Shown here: positions 12,209 to 23,481 of the stretch, one piece after another
Numbering within the stretch: the first letter of the stretch is position 1
How the letters are laid out: each line of letters opens with the position of its first letter
Assembly: GCA_020746835.1 (NCBI GenBank)
Contig: JAGPNK010000041.1
Location: 44,484-108,483, forward strand
Direction: 5' to 3'
From: Stachybotrys elegans
Lineage: Eukaryota; Ascomycota; Sordariomycetes; Hypocreales; Stachybotryaceae
DNA: 64,000 nucleotides
Made by a program: the position numbers and the translations under genes
Notes under the pieces: generated by a model
Told to the model about the DNA's origin: nothing
The model's database searches: none
What the model saw: only the letters and a program-made list of their open reading frames with translations

Positions 12209-14574
12209 ATGGCCCCGCTTACAGTTGCTGGAAAGTCCGCCTTTTTGTCGTCACGGACGGAGCGGGTTCTGAGTAACAGCGCCGCCGAGTTTGTCGAGGT
12301 GCGAGCCGGACGTGAGATTTGCCGTCGCGCGACAGGGGGGCTTCTCAACATTGTCGACGAGCAGGAAATCGTCAAAATCACTGATGAGGGCAATGAAGAG
12401 GCCCTAGAGGTCACCATAGAGGCCCCAAAGTTCGTCAGAGAGACTGATCGCTTTGTCCCCAAGGACGAGGCTCCCAAGTGCGCATTGCATTTTCTCCGAT
12501 TCACGAGCTTGACGCCCTCTGTGCTAATACAAGGGTAGCTTGGCCGCCTGCTACAAAGAGTCAATCGAAATGAGAATGAAATTCCAGGAGACGCTTAAGG
12601 GCTTCACCACACTTCTCCAGTCACGCAAAATCTTCGACAAGTTGAAAATTGAGGCTCGAGACCCAGCCGATTATGACTTGGAGTATGTGCTGAAGATTGC
12701 ATCGCTGGTCCAAGAACACAAAGAGGGAGTAGACAACACCCGGACAGTCAAGAAGTTCATCCAGAAGTGCTTCCGAGGCGTGAACAGACATAAAGCCGCG
12801 CTCGCTGGAATCCTTGCCATGGTCCCGGATGACATGTACGGTTCCGTCATCTCGGGCGGCTTTTCATTGATTCTAGCGGTAAGATGCCTCGGACAGAATC
12901 TTGGCTTCACCCTCCTTTTGGAGCAGACATTTTCTCATCTAACTATCTGGTCCAGGCCGTGGAAAGTCACGAAACCCTGCGGGTGGAAATCCAGTCAACC
13001 TTGGCGGACATTCCCCGAAGATTGGACAACGTAAAGAGATTATCCGAAGTTAACATTAAGTCTCTGGAACTTCATCACTGCGCAGACCAACTGTTCCTGT
13101 CCATCTATATCGTGCTAGAGCGCATCATTGACAAACTATCGATGAACTGGGTCGGTAAGACTTCCTCTCCATCGGAGTGGTGAAAGCCACAGGCGAAAGC
13201 TGACCCAGAACAGAAAAGGGCGTGAAGAAGATCAAGGGTCACGGAGACAGCATCAAAGAGGCAATTGAGTCCGTGGGCGAGAAGGTCACCGAGTTCCAGG
13301 AACAAGTCAACATCTGCGCCCAGCTCAGGTTAGGCAGGATTGAAGATGGCGTACAAAGCATCCAGATGCAGCTCAGCGGTAGGCTTCTTTCAATTATAAA
13401 AGTCAAATGGCCCTAGACGCCGAGACTGACCTCTGACAGACATAGAGAAGGGTCTCTCATTGACCGAGCCAAGCTACGAGCAAATCACAAGCCATATCTA
13501 TACTTCTCTCTACAAATTACTTACTAGTGGCCCGGATTTTGAACTTGTCACTGATACTAGCACTAACCGATTCCGATTCGTGCGTATAACCCAACAAGAT
13601 ACCGCACAGATTCCGAATCTAAGCCAAGGAAAGTTGGAGATGGCATCTCCTACACCATCCTCGTCCTCTAAGCGCGACGGCAGTATCGTGTTCTCGCTGG
13701 ACGAGGCCAGGAATCTGGCCGACACCTGGTTCGCAGCTTTGGACAGCTTCGACCCCTCCCCAGGGAAACAGATTGACCAATGTTTGGCGGGCTTCGAAGA
13801 ATTTTCCCTGAAGGAAAAGGACCGTGTACAGTGGATCATGGCGTCGGGCGAGATTCAGAACTGGCTCACGCTGATGGAGTCGAATATACTCGATGTGCGC
13901 CCCGACGCCGCCCCGAGGAGCTGGTTAATGCGCTGAGCTTCAGCGCCGCGACGCTGGCCCAGACCATTGCTAACGCCACTGACTTCGCCGTACTATCATT
14001 CTTCAGCGGCTTGCGGCGCATGGACTCCCTCGATGACGATATCTCAGGCCCAAGGGCCGTCTACAACAGCCTCAACGGCCAGCTGCTCAAGTTCATGCTA
14101 GATAAACGACCCTCTGCAAACTTTTCGTTCATTGAGCACAAGAAGCTGATGCGAAAGTCTAAAAACAAGTCACGGTACGCCAAGGAACTTTTTCGGGAGC
14201 TAGTCAGCGCCCTTCCGGAGAAGGATGTCGTTGTCGTCATCCTCGACTCGTTCTCGCGGCTCGGAGGAACATCCAAGGATGAGGCCAAGGGTGACGGAAT
14301 CATCAAGGACCTGGCAGTTCTGGTCAATGAGATGCCGCAGCTGGTCATCAAGGTATTAGTCACGGACGCGATGCCAGACTGTTCAGTCAAGAGGCTGGCA
14401 CATTCCACACTGTACGTTCCGGATGACGTGGATGGATGGAGGAATAGTATAAACTTGGACTTGCTTGATATTGAGAACCTGGCTATGATTGATCAGTTAG
14501 TAAAGCGGCAGGAGCAGGATTCATTAGTTTCAGAGGACTGGAGCGATTCATCTAGCGATTCAAGTAGTATTTAA
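12209..14574 (+). pseudogene. Fungal STAND-like helical protein with one frameshift
   Basis: Exons 12209-12477, 12539-12878, 12956-13154, 13214-13378 and 13440 onward join in frame through four introns of 59-77 bp. The N-terminal half is a helical region (FIQKCFRGVNRHKAAL, AMVPDDMYGSVISGGFSLIL) known from fungal STAND-type or incompatibility-associated proteins. The C-terminal half has a Walker-B-like strand VVVVILDSFSRLGG and a following strand VIKVLVTDAMP, but I see no P-loop. At 13905-13915 the frame breaks in a C-rich run: the upstream frame ends at 13936, while family sequence continues one frame over (PEELVNALSFSAATLAQ) to 14574. One missing base explains it, so this is either a very recent pseudogene or a base-call error. 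Full length would be about 700 residues. The exact domain name is uncertain. Confidence 0.6.
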
Positions 14575-14685
14575 AGGCTTTGAAATATATTATTACAATG
14601 CCTGTATAAATATTAGAATGCCCAAACAGCAATAAACCCTTATAACATATTATAACCTACAAATCCTCCCATTGGCGGCTTGCCT

Positions 14686-16398
14686 CTAGAACTCATGTCC
14701 TACACTAGGCTTTCCGTACCACAAGTTGGTTGGGTTGATCGACTGCTTGATCTGCAATAGTCTGTCATAGTTTGCGCCGAAGAAGTCTTCTTTCCATATT
14801 GGATTGTTATAAGCATTCTCATTCATATACGCCCCCTCCATGAGTAAGAGCTCGGAGAATAGGATTGATACGATCCACGATACTGGTCAGGTCAGCCAGT
14901 GGGCTCTCTGGGTCCCAAAACCCCTCAGTGAACAGATACAAGGCCGATTCCCGCCAGCCGGGCATCACTGAGTTGTCGCTGGGCTGGCCTCCTGGCTGCA
15001 ACAGTTGAATCCGACGGCACCAAAGATGAAGCGACTGTCGGCGGCGAGATTCGTTCTAATCAGAGACGTGAGGTCGGTTGCATGGTTCTCAATCGCCTCT
15101 CGCGTAATGAAGCGGCTGCCGATCTGGGCATTGATCGTAAAAGGCCCATACGGAAGATTCGATTGCCAACGAGCGAAATGGGCAGAATAACCCGGGTCGT
15201 CTGAGAGCGTCCAGTTGTACACAAAGCCATTGGTATCGAGATAGTCCAGCAAGGGCCGAAAGTGTGGCGCTAGCTCTTGACTGGTATGGCCGGGCCAGGA
15301 GACAAAGTCGATGCTGAATGTCGCCTGCTGGATCTGCCACGGAACTGTCAGGCCTGGGACCAGATTCCATTGCATGTGCTGAATCTGCACAAAGGTAATG
15401 AGATGGTAGAATTGGTCGTCCTGGGCGTAGCTCAGCACGAACTGTGCTCCAGCTACTGGTACATCATTGTGTACTTTGACAGTAGCAGAGATCACGACGG
15501 CGAACCCTGCACCGCCACTTCACAGGGCCCAGAAGAGGTTCGAATTGCTGGTCTCGCTCGCGATCACATTCCTGCCGTCAGCGGTCACGACATCAAATTC
15601 GAGTACATTGTCCGACCCGAGGCCGTAAGCTGCCGCCAAGGCACCGAAGCCGCTATTCAAGTAGTAATCTCCAACAGTACCGCCCGTGGGACAGTAACCA
15701 GCTACAATAGCCTTAGTGAAGCTGTCAGCGGCAAACCCCTGCATACCAGCTCCGAGCCGCAGTGCTGCGCCATTCCACGTGGAACTGGTGTGATTCTCAA
15801 TCAATGCCGAGTCTTGGAGATTGTGCGTCCACAGACTCAGAGCGCCTTGTCCGGTACTTCTCCCCAGGTAATCGTGCCCGGTGTTCTTCACGACCAAACG
15901 GATTCGATGTGTCCTCGCAAATTTGACTCCGGCAATAGCATCGGCTGCAGATGTCACATTGATGCTATACTCGGCCAGATTGCCAAGCGTGCAGCTGCTC
16001 GGATTGACGCTCTCGTAAGGCGTACAGGTGTTGTTCAGGAACAGGGGATTCATGACCGAGCCTGAGTCGAAGAAGCTGCTGCAGCATTGGCATGGAGTGA
16101 TGAGAAGGGTAAGGTAGAACCCACTGAGGCACGGTGAAGATTATTCCCGGAGTGCCGAGCATTCCTCCGAACCGAAACCATTCTCGTAGCACGGTACCTG
16201 TGGCAGAGGAACATTGGTGATCAAACGGGCGCCTACGGTAGCGTTGAGAGCCGCCCACTCATCCGCGCTTGGTCATTCGGCGTCACTCGGCAATATTGTA
16301 CATCTTGTATCGACTTGACGGTGAATGACTGCTGCGGATGTAGTAGCCAAAAGCCAGGAACAAGATGCCAAGCAACGAAACTTGATGGTTGTGTACAG
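14686..16398 (-). pseudogene. BBE-type FAD-linked oxidoreductase, heavily lesioned
   Basis: The minus strand encodes a secreted berberine-bridge-type flavoenzyme. Signal-peptide-like sequence (FRCLASCSWLLATTSAA) is followed by the FAD-binding core with RLVVKNTGHDYLGRSTGQGA (His for 8-alpha FAD attachment) and GYCPTGGTVGDYYLNSG (Cys position of bicovalent FAD). The C-terminus has the BBE motif NPIWKEDFFGANYDRLL. Lesions in order: no ATG in the signal-peptide frame (CTG at 16398), a TGA where the family has Trp (16273-16275), a frame change near 16150, a TGA in WAL-stop-SGG (15520-15522), a frame change near 15000, and one extra G in a five-G run (14832-14836). It would have oxidised a small molecule, plausibly a product of the neighbouring cluster. 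Confidence 0.85.
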
Positions 16399-17589
16399 TG
16401 GAGCTTGTCAGGGCTAGTTTCAGAGGATGATCGAGTGACAAAAAGGCATCGAGCGAGCCTCTTATATGCCCATGCGATCAGGAAGAATACTCACATAACG
16501 TGTGCCACCTGAGCAGGCCGATCATCTTCGTAAAGCACTCAACTTGAAAGTACTCCGAACAACAGATCTCAATCTCCAACGTGAATCAGGTAGACGCACC
16601 ATCGGCCTGCGGCTACCTCAGTCGGCCAGTCATGCTATGTCAGCCGCCACAAAGTTGGTCAGGGATGATGAAACTCGGGTGGCTGAGGCTGGAGCCGGTG
16701 TTACTGGATCGAGCAGCAGTCCAGCGAGCGAGTCTTCAGCACTTCCAAGCCTCGGGGGTTTGTTAACCATTCACCACCCTCTGGTGTTACTCAGAGACCC
16801 AAATGGTTATCAACTTCTGGAAGCGCAATATCGGCAGCACACATTCGATACTGGTGCTGTTAAATGTGGAAGCAACAAGAGTCCGGTGCTATGCACAGCC
16901 CTAGCCTCAAAGATTCTAACCACCCGCTTCACAAATTCTCCATGGCGAATGTCAGCAAGACATCCGGCAGTATGCTGGTCTGTCCGCTTTGCTGAGTGGC
17001 AGATGCCTTTAGCTTTGCCACAAGCACCTGGTCCATGGTTTCGACCGGCTGGTAAGTGAAAGATGCCAGCATCGCCATGCATGCGGGATCAGTTAAGCTG
17101 CAGAAACTTGGTTGATCATTTCCTGGGCCGCAATATGCGTGTCGTGTCATTGCAATCCGCGTCATGGTCATGCACCACGCGCTAGGGGTTTCCTGCTTGG
17201 GTATCACCGGAGACTCACGGCCCCCAACGCGCATTGCACAACGCCAGAAAGTACGGGACGTTCTCGGTTACATTCGCGGGTAAGCTAGAGGGGTCATGCT
17301 AGATTGTCCGACCCTATTCTGTCCTCCATTGCTCAGGCCCCCTCATTCACCATGCGAGAATCCAGTCTGCGGGAGAATGCATCAATCCATGTCGAAAGTA
17401 ACCTAAGACTTGATCGTGCGAGGTTCACTTCGCTCTATTCGCACTCTGACTTGATACGGTTTGCCACTTGTGTGCTGTTGTGGCAGATTCGAGCAGCTAT
17501 GATACGGGACAAGCTGTCCGCACTACTGCGCGAAACGTATGAAGACACTGTAGTCACTCATAACGGGCAGCACTCAGATGATTCCCATC
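16399..17589. other. Unassigned stretch between two cluster pseudogenes
   Basis: Open frames on both strands (16502-17059 plus, 16929-17234 minus) were read; neither gives a domain I can name. The minus frame at 16929-17234 contains YQPVETMDQVLVAKLKAS and looks mildly protein-like, so a further small decayed gene is possible. Confidence 0.3.
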
Positions 17590-18440
17590 ACGCAGTCCAT
17601 ATCCACCATGTGCGCTTGTCTGCCTTGAAGCCGCTCATATTCAAGATGCGAAACACCAGAAGTGCGCCCACACCCACACAGAGACCATAGCCCAGGAGAC
17701 CACTACTCCAATAGGCAGGGCAAACAACCGACCAGACGTTGTCGCCGTCGCCAATGTCCACCGAGCTGGGCCATCGCCCAGTACCAAAGGCGCAGTTCGG
17801 CGTCCTCTGAGGCGATCTCCCTCTTGGTCTTTCATATCTTCGTAATGCATAGTAGTACCGATGACACTGCTAGTGATGAATAGCCAGATGGTTACGGCAT
17901 TCGAAATCTCGAATTTAGACCTGCAGCAACGCGCATGGCACGTTTGTTGTATTGTGAGAAAGCGACAGCGATAATCCCATTACGAATCAGTCGCCGCCAC
18001 CGAGGTCGTTGTACATCCACGTCACGTAAACAGAATGACGGTCTCCTACCAGGCACCCAGGAGGTAGTTCACCAAGAACACCGCAGGCAGCGAAAACATA
18101 AGTAAGCGACGTGTCTGGTCTGAGGTGAGTCTGCCTGTCGGGATGGGGCGCCATGGCTTGTTGATATTGTCCTCCTCCACGGAGACCGGCGAGCGCTAGT
18201 TAGCGCAGTCAAAGATGAGCAAGTTCGCCCAGTTCCAGAGAACGACAGCGGGAACTCGCGCGAGAATTGTGAGCAACTCTGGCTCAGGTTTTTATGTGAG
18301 CAGCGAGCCGGACAGAGCAGCTGCTATGCCGAAGAGAGTGTCTGGTCCAACAAAGGTTGCGAAGTCGCTTCAGCCACAGCGTCTGGATGAAATAAGATGG
18401 ACGCCATGGACTCAACTGAGCACAAGATTTTAGCCAGATC
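17590..18440 (-). pseudogene. UbiA-family membrane prenyltransferase/terpene-cyclase-like, decayed
   Basis: Across changing minus-strand frames the order is: SDFATFVGPDTLFGIAAAL, then NWANLLIFDCAN-stop-RSPV with EEDNINKPWRPIPTGRLT (first UbiA aspartate region), VTWMYNDLGGGD, and HYEDMKDQEGDRLRGRRT (second aspartate motif), ending FKADKRTWWIWTA. These are the signature blocks of fungal UbiA-type integral-membrane prenyltransferases and UbiA-like terpene cyclases. Lesions include TAG in place of the conserved Gln of the NQR motif (18196-18198, a CpA-to-TpA type change), a second TAG after LGAW, and at least three frame changes. In a live cluster this enzyme would have installed or cyclised the terpene part. 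Family confident, subtype not. Confidence 0.75.
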
Positions 18441-19492
18441 TCAATTGCCATTTTGACATGCACGGTACATACTGCTTGATCGTCGTGACTGAAAGACTCA
18501 TACCTTTTTTTATCGTTAAGGGAATGCTTGACACTAGTCTGCTTCTCCATGGTCTCGGAAAGCTGAAGGACGCGGAGCGTTGTGTTTCGATGAGATTGCA
18601 GCGAGCAGAACACTGCTAACGTTGTCCAGAAATATGGCCGTTAATCCGGGGCATCTATGTATTTGCATGCATTCCTTGTTCGACGCAATTCGGCTTGACC
18701 CCTCTAGGCTCAGTCCGTTCAATTTGTACCTTCATACTTCGCGAAGATTTACTCGAGTGGACCCAGCAATTGGCGATGAAACATGCGAGCATGCCAACAT
18801 ATGCTCATACGTGATGACGCATTGTCAACGGCGACTACCCGAAACAGCCTTCCAGTGAGCAGTAGTATGATTCAAGTGAATGAATTCACCAGTTCCCAGT
18901 CTAGGTATTCCGGAGCCAACACGTCAAATGGCTCATTTGGTAAGGTTCAGCATGGATCGATTAGGCAGTGACCGGAAATGAGGCCATATCAACCGCTCGC
19001 CACTGAATGACTTCACGCCTATCCGGTATCAGATGAACCATGACCCAAATCCAGGTCGTCGACACTGGTAGTGTCTGAACCAAGGCTAGGCATCAAGGTG
19101 TTATCGTTAGTTTTCTGTGGTAGTGGCCCATTCCATGCGGTGCCTCGATCTTGCTGCTGAGGTTCTATTCTGGCTCGTTCACGACGCCATCGTTGCCTCC
19201 AGCCGGTGAACTTTGTTTTCACTCTCCCCGATTGCACTCCTCTGGACCGCCGCTTGAAGCCGTATGTGTCTAGACATAAACCTCAAAAGCTTCGTGTACG
19301 ATCCTGGGAGCCCGTCATGAGTCTTACGAGGTGATACGACTGATAGAGCTAAAATTCTATTGCAAGAGAGACGTAGCGCAAGATTCGCGAATATGATCTC
19401 GCATGTAAGAAGTGACTGACACGCCCGTCCTAGCTATCCGCGGCAGTCCGCTTTCTGAATGAAATCCTCATCTCACCAAACTCAATCGTGAA
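18441..19492. other. No gene recognised
   Basis: About 1 kb between the UbiA-like and P450 pseudogenes with only short frames on both strands and no recognised motif. It would have included the 5' region of the UbiA-like gene. Confidence 0.4.
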
Positions 19493-21100
19493 CTATTCCT
19501 TGGCTTTGCGTTCCAACGAGCTTCCGTCCTCACCAGTCGCAAACACAATATCGTATTGCAGGACCAATCGCGCCAGCGTAGTCCGAACGTTGAGCAATGC
19601 CAGAGGCCTTCCGATATATCCAAAGGGGCCTGCTGAGAATGGCGCAAATGCACGCTTCTCCTTGACTAACTCTGGTTGGGTTGTCCAACGTTCTGGGATA
19701 AAAGCATTCGGATCGTGATATGCAGTCATGCCTGTGGCGTGTCAGTTTTCCGAAGGCCACCAGTGAGAAAACACTTACTTCGACCGATCACATACTGCGG
19801 GCAAGAGACAATCATGTTGCCAGGAATTAATGACCATCGACGTCGATCCCTTCGGGCGGAGTCTTCCGCTGAAGCATTGATGGCACAGGAGGGCGCAGAC
19901 GCAGAGTCTCGCTGATCACTGCATTCATGTGTGGAAGGTTCGCAATCTTTTCATTGAGGATCTCGCCATTCGGCTCAAAGTCAAATGATTGCAGCTCCTC
20001 CCTAAGCTTCTCGATCTGGTCGGGGTGTTGCGCAAGTTCCCACATGGCCGCCGTGAGAGTCGTCGCTGTGGTATCGCTGCCGGCGACCACGATCAGCTGT
20101 GCATCTCCGCGAAGGAGATTCATATCCTCAGTAGTGGGCTGACTATCCTGCAGACCAGTGGACAGAGCAGAGGATATGTCAGGTATCTCGACTTTGGTCT
20201 TAAGTCGCTGTTCCATCCGCTCCGCACAGAAGTTGATGAAGCGCCACCAGTTTCTGGTCAACCCGGGACAGCTGTCAGAACTCGGAAAAACCAGGTCGGA
20301 AATGCGAAACCGAGAGGATCTAGGGCTTCGCTGAGGAGGTTTGATTGCCCAGTGCTCTCCTTTTTCCATCATATCGAACGACTGTCCGAAAGCCATGTCT
20401 CCCATGAAATCGAAACTGTAGAGATTGAACCACGTCGTGACATTGATCGGCGAACCGTTTGATTCATCGATGTGAGCCATGAGCTTTTGACGATAGCGAC
20501 GCAGTCTCTGCTCGTAGCCTCGAAGCATCTTGTCGCCGAAAGCGGCGGACCAGACCCGCCGGCGCTGGTCATGGAGTTTCTTATTGCGTAAAGTTTGAAG
20601 AGAAACCATCGGCTGGGTAAGGTCGTACCAGGGGGCTATGGTGTATCTTGAGTCGAAACTGTACACTGTGTTGACTGCTTTTGGGTCGGCAATTGAGAGG
20701 TTGTTTGGCCCAATCCGGACGATTGGCCCATGTTGCTCGTGCAGCTCAAGTAGTTGGCAAAAGCAATCAGAGTTCCGCAGTCGCCATGAGAACCAGAAGC
20801 TTGTGAGTCGGGCGCCAATGGGTCCCGGGAATCTGTTGAGCGGGTGGAATGAAAGGCGATATGACGCGCGCGAGAAGTAAGGACCAAATAGGTACAGTGC
20901 AGCCGCTTGACTAACCGTCTTACACTCCAGAATCAATCCCCAGTGGCGACCATAAATCGGGTAGCGATAGTCGTGAGACAGAAAACGATGAATATCTGCA
21001 GATATCGTACAATTTGCATGTGATGCTCACCTCGGATGAAGTAGCATGGGAAACAGAGTACGCCCGCGGCAGGCGGCACTATGATTTGCAGAGATGCCAT
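19493..21100 (-). pseudogene. Cytochrome P450 with heme-ligand Cys replaced by Tyr
   Basis: Exon 1 (21100-21031) begins MASLQIIVPPAAGVLC. A short 35-bp gap with GT...AG ends leads to the main exon (from 20995). Visible are the proline hinge (FHPLNRFPGP), I-helix AGSDTTATTL, K-helix SETLRLRPP and FIPERW. The heme-binding loop reads FSAGPFGYIGRPLA; the thiolate Cys expected before IG is Tyr (TAT at 19616-19618). TGT to TAT is a CpA-to-TpA change on the other strand. A frameshift near 19825-19832 separates DVDGH from IPGNMIVSCPQYVIGR; the last intron before MTAYHDPN is intact. Without the Cys ligand the protein cannot be a normal P450. It would have been a membrane-bound monooxygenase of the cluster. 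Confidence 0.88.
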
Positions 21101-21592
21101 GGTAATAGACTGGAGAGTTCTTGCTGCCGTTGACGCGATGATGATTGATACATCAAGCAGCTTGTATATTGAATTGTAACTGTATGCGCAGATGTGGCGG
21201 AGTTTGCCTAAAAAGGTACCACCCGGCGACTGCGTCCACGTTCAAATATGGCATGCCCGCCCGGCAGTTGCAGTGTAGATCGTTGAGATGGGTATTTGCT
21301 GTAAGGTAATTGGAGAAGCTGACAAGAGAATGGGAAACATGAAGAGCTGAGACCCATTCAAGGTTGTCTGTGCCGAACAAGCGCCAAGAAATGGGAATCA
21401 AGTGTAAACATGAGGCTTGGAGCTCTCTAACAATGGATTAGTACAGAAACTGAATTCCTAATTTACAGCTGAGAAATATGTTTTAGAATGCAAACTCTTG
21501 AATCCAAGATATTATAGCGATATTGCGTAGGTAGCTAGGTAAAAATACTGTTGAGGTTCTGTTTAGTTGTTTAGGCCCAGGGAGCCTGCTAA
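21101..21592. other. 5' region of the P450 pseudogene and 3' region of the SDR gene
   Basis: 492 bases, AT-rich toward the SDR end. No coding frame or repeat was recognised. It would hold the P450 promoter and the SDR terminator region. Confidence 0.4.
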
Positions 21593-22612
21593 TTAATTTA
21601 CAAGTCTTTTACCCTCAGGAAGACCGACAATCTCGAAGAACTTGAGGCTCGATCCGTAGTTGATCTTGGAAACCAGCAAATCATCTCTGACAATCTCGTC
21701 CTTGATCTTCTGCACCTTCTCCATGTTCCAGTCTGCCAATACCATCCTCCCGTCGAGGTATGAAGCCTCCGGAGTGCTCAAATACAGCACAGTACCCGCG
21801 GCGAGGTCGACCGTGTCAAGTAAGGTACCCTTGAACTGTTCTGGGGCAGCCTGGCCGATGCCGGTGCTCTCGATACCGCCAGGGTGTACGCACACGCAGC
21901 GCACGCCTTGTGCCCCGTATTCGGCCTGGACCATCTGTGTGAAGCGGTTGATGGCCATTTTTGATCCACCATACGCGGTCATGTATGGAACAATCATGTC
22001 CGCCACGCAAGTTGTCACGTTGACAATGACTCCGGCATCTCCATTGAGGCTTTTGAGATAGGCACGAGTGAAGAGATATGTCGCCTTCACGTTCACCTCC
22101 CAGTCGCGCCACCACGCGCCGGGTTCCGAGTCAGCCACGAGCATAACGCAAGAGTTGACACCTGCAGGTGTTGATGAGCAAACCACTTTGACCAAGAATG
22201 AATTGACACCACGAGAACTCACCAGCATTGTTCACCAATACATCCACTATGACCCCCGCAGGCACGGCGGCAAAGACCTTATCAGGAGCATCGTCGTGAG
22301 AGACATCAGCTGCAACGCCAATAATCTTGCAGTCAGGCGCCTCCTTCTGTACTTCGGCCGCGGTGGCGTCCAGAGCAGCTTGGTCGCGGCCTGTGATCAG
22401 AATCAGGTTCGCTCCAGCAAGAGCAAATTGCCGAGTAATTGCGTGTAGGTCTGTTAGCCATGAGCCATCAATGATGGTAGGCAACTTATCTTGCCGACGC
22501 CTTTACCACCACCTGTTACGATCACGGTCTTGCCTTTTGTAGACCCAGCGAGGCGCCCGGTAGCAGAGATGAAGGGATAAATGTCGTGAGTATCTCGTTT
22601 GATTGGCTCCAT
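21593..22612 (-). CDS. Short-chain dehydrogenase/reductase (SDR), intact if an AT-AC intron is spliced
   Basis: Three exons, 22612-22490, 22442-22223 and 22161-21593, give 303 residues. The NAD(P)-binding motif is VTGGGKGVGK, followed by AITRQFALAGANLIL. NNAG is split by the second intron, a normal GTGAGT...TGCAG of 61 bp. The active site is YGGSK (Tyr-x3-Lys), with Thr at the usual Ser position. The first intron must run from 22489 to 22443, starting ATAAGT and ending AC, to join GVGK to AITRQ exactly; no GT-AG alternative restores this block. It reduces or oxidises a carbonyl/hydroxyl with NAD(P)H. It sits among broken cluster genes and shares a divergent promoter with the SnoaL-like pseudogene. 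It is the only cluster member without a nonsense or frameshift, provided the intron is real. Confidence 0.8.
22443..22489 (-). other. Candidate AT-AC intron in the SDR gene
   Basis: 47 nucleotides on the minus strand begin ATAAGT and end CTACAC, with a fungal-type branch sequence GGCTAAC about 10 bases before the end. Removing exactly this segment keeps frame and rebuilds the conserved SDR glycine motif. The 5' site resembles a normal GTAAGT with the first G changed to A, as in U2-dependent AT-AC introns. Confidence 0.6.
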
Positions 22613-23020
22613 GTTTGACGGATTTCGGACGGTGTTTGGTTAAGGAATAGCGATGCAAAAAAAGAATTTGAGGCCCGAGAAACCCTATGCCGCTATTTGT
22701 ATGAGACGCTGATCGCCGTGCGTCACTATATGTTGCAACCAACATGGGACAGTTCGTAAGCAGACTCACAAGACGCGATTCATGTTTACCCATCTGCATG
22801 TAGGTGTCCGAATCCCGGGTGTAGGAGATATATGCCCGCTAAGTCCGACCATTGAGCTCTTTGTAGTAACGCCGCGCCAAGCAAATGATGCACACCCTGT
22901 CACCCTTGCATCTGTGATCCAGGAGGGAATTGACCTAGACTCGCTTCACTTCCTGCTCACCTATAAACAGGACTCTGGTACTGTTTTGCCGTTTGTAGCA
23001 AGATCTCTATCACATCAATC
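22613..23020. promoter_or_regulatory. Divergent promoter region, SDR and SnoaL-like pseudogene
   Basis: 408 bases between two start codons facing apart. A shared control region would fit co-regulated cluster genes. No binding-site repeat was identified with confidence. Confidence 0.45.
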
Positions 23021-23481
23021 ATGGCCTCGCGCGAAGATCTCCTTCAACTTGCACAGGCTTTCATCGACGCTCAGGCCTCGCTGAACCTGGACCGCATGCT
23101 GCCTCTTCGGACACCCGATTTTATATACAGAATTGGACATTCTTCGCAAGGGCGGAAACCTATGGACAATGCTACATAAGTGAGTTCACCAGCATTCAAC
23201 GCTCATCCTGATCGGAGCGCAGGTTTCGCACGTTTTTCGCGCCTATGCTCAAGATGTTCCAGCGGATGAAGTTTAACGTCGACGACACCTTTGTCGATAC
23301 AACGTCCAGCATAGTGGTAACAGCAAAGGGGCATGGAGAGACTGCGAAGGGGTCCTACGATATGGAATACGTATTTATTTTACGTGCCAATGAGGATGCG
23401 TTGGCGCTGCAGTAAATCGAAGAAATTGTTAATACCGCTTCATCTCAGCAGCAGAGAAATCGCTTCACGCCTGACAGATAG
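23021..23481 (+). pseudogene. SnoaL-like (NTF2-fold) polyketide/meroterpenoid-associated protein, broken
   Basis: The start MASREDLLQLAQAFIDAQ and RTPDFIYRIG match the N-terminus of small fungal SnoaL-like proteins that act as isomerases or cyclases in meroterpenoid pathways. The second exon reads FRTFFAPMLKMFQRMKFNV, then GSYDMEYVFILRANED. At the exon junction the frame hits TAA directly before a GTGAGT donor, and no GT-AG pairing joins the two exons in frame, so a small deletion at the donor is likely. A second in-frame TAA follows ALQ; the C-terminal helix IEEIVNTASSQQQ continues beyond it to the final stop. Length without lesions would be about 130-140 residues, normal for the family. Confidence 0.65.

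Noticed and set aside
15277..16065. Plus-strand frame of 262 codons
   Set aside because: It lies antisense to the BBE oxidase pseudogene, whose family motifs are clear on the minus strand.
17304..17690. Plus-strand frame of 128 codons
   Set aside because: It overlaps the 3' end of the UbiA-like pseudogene in antisense and has no recognisable domain.
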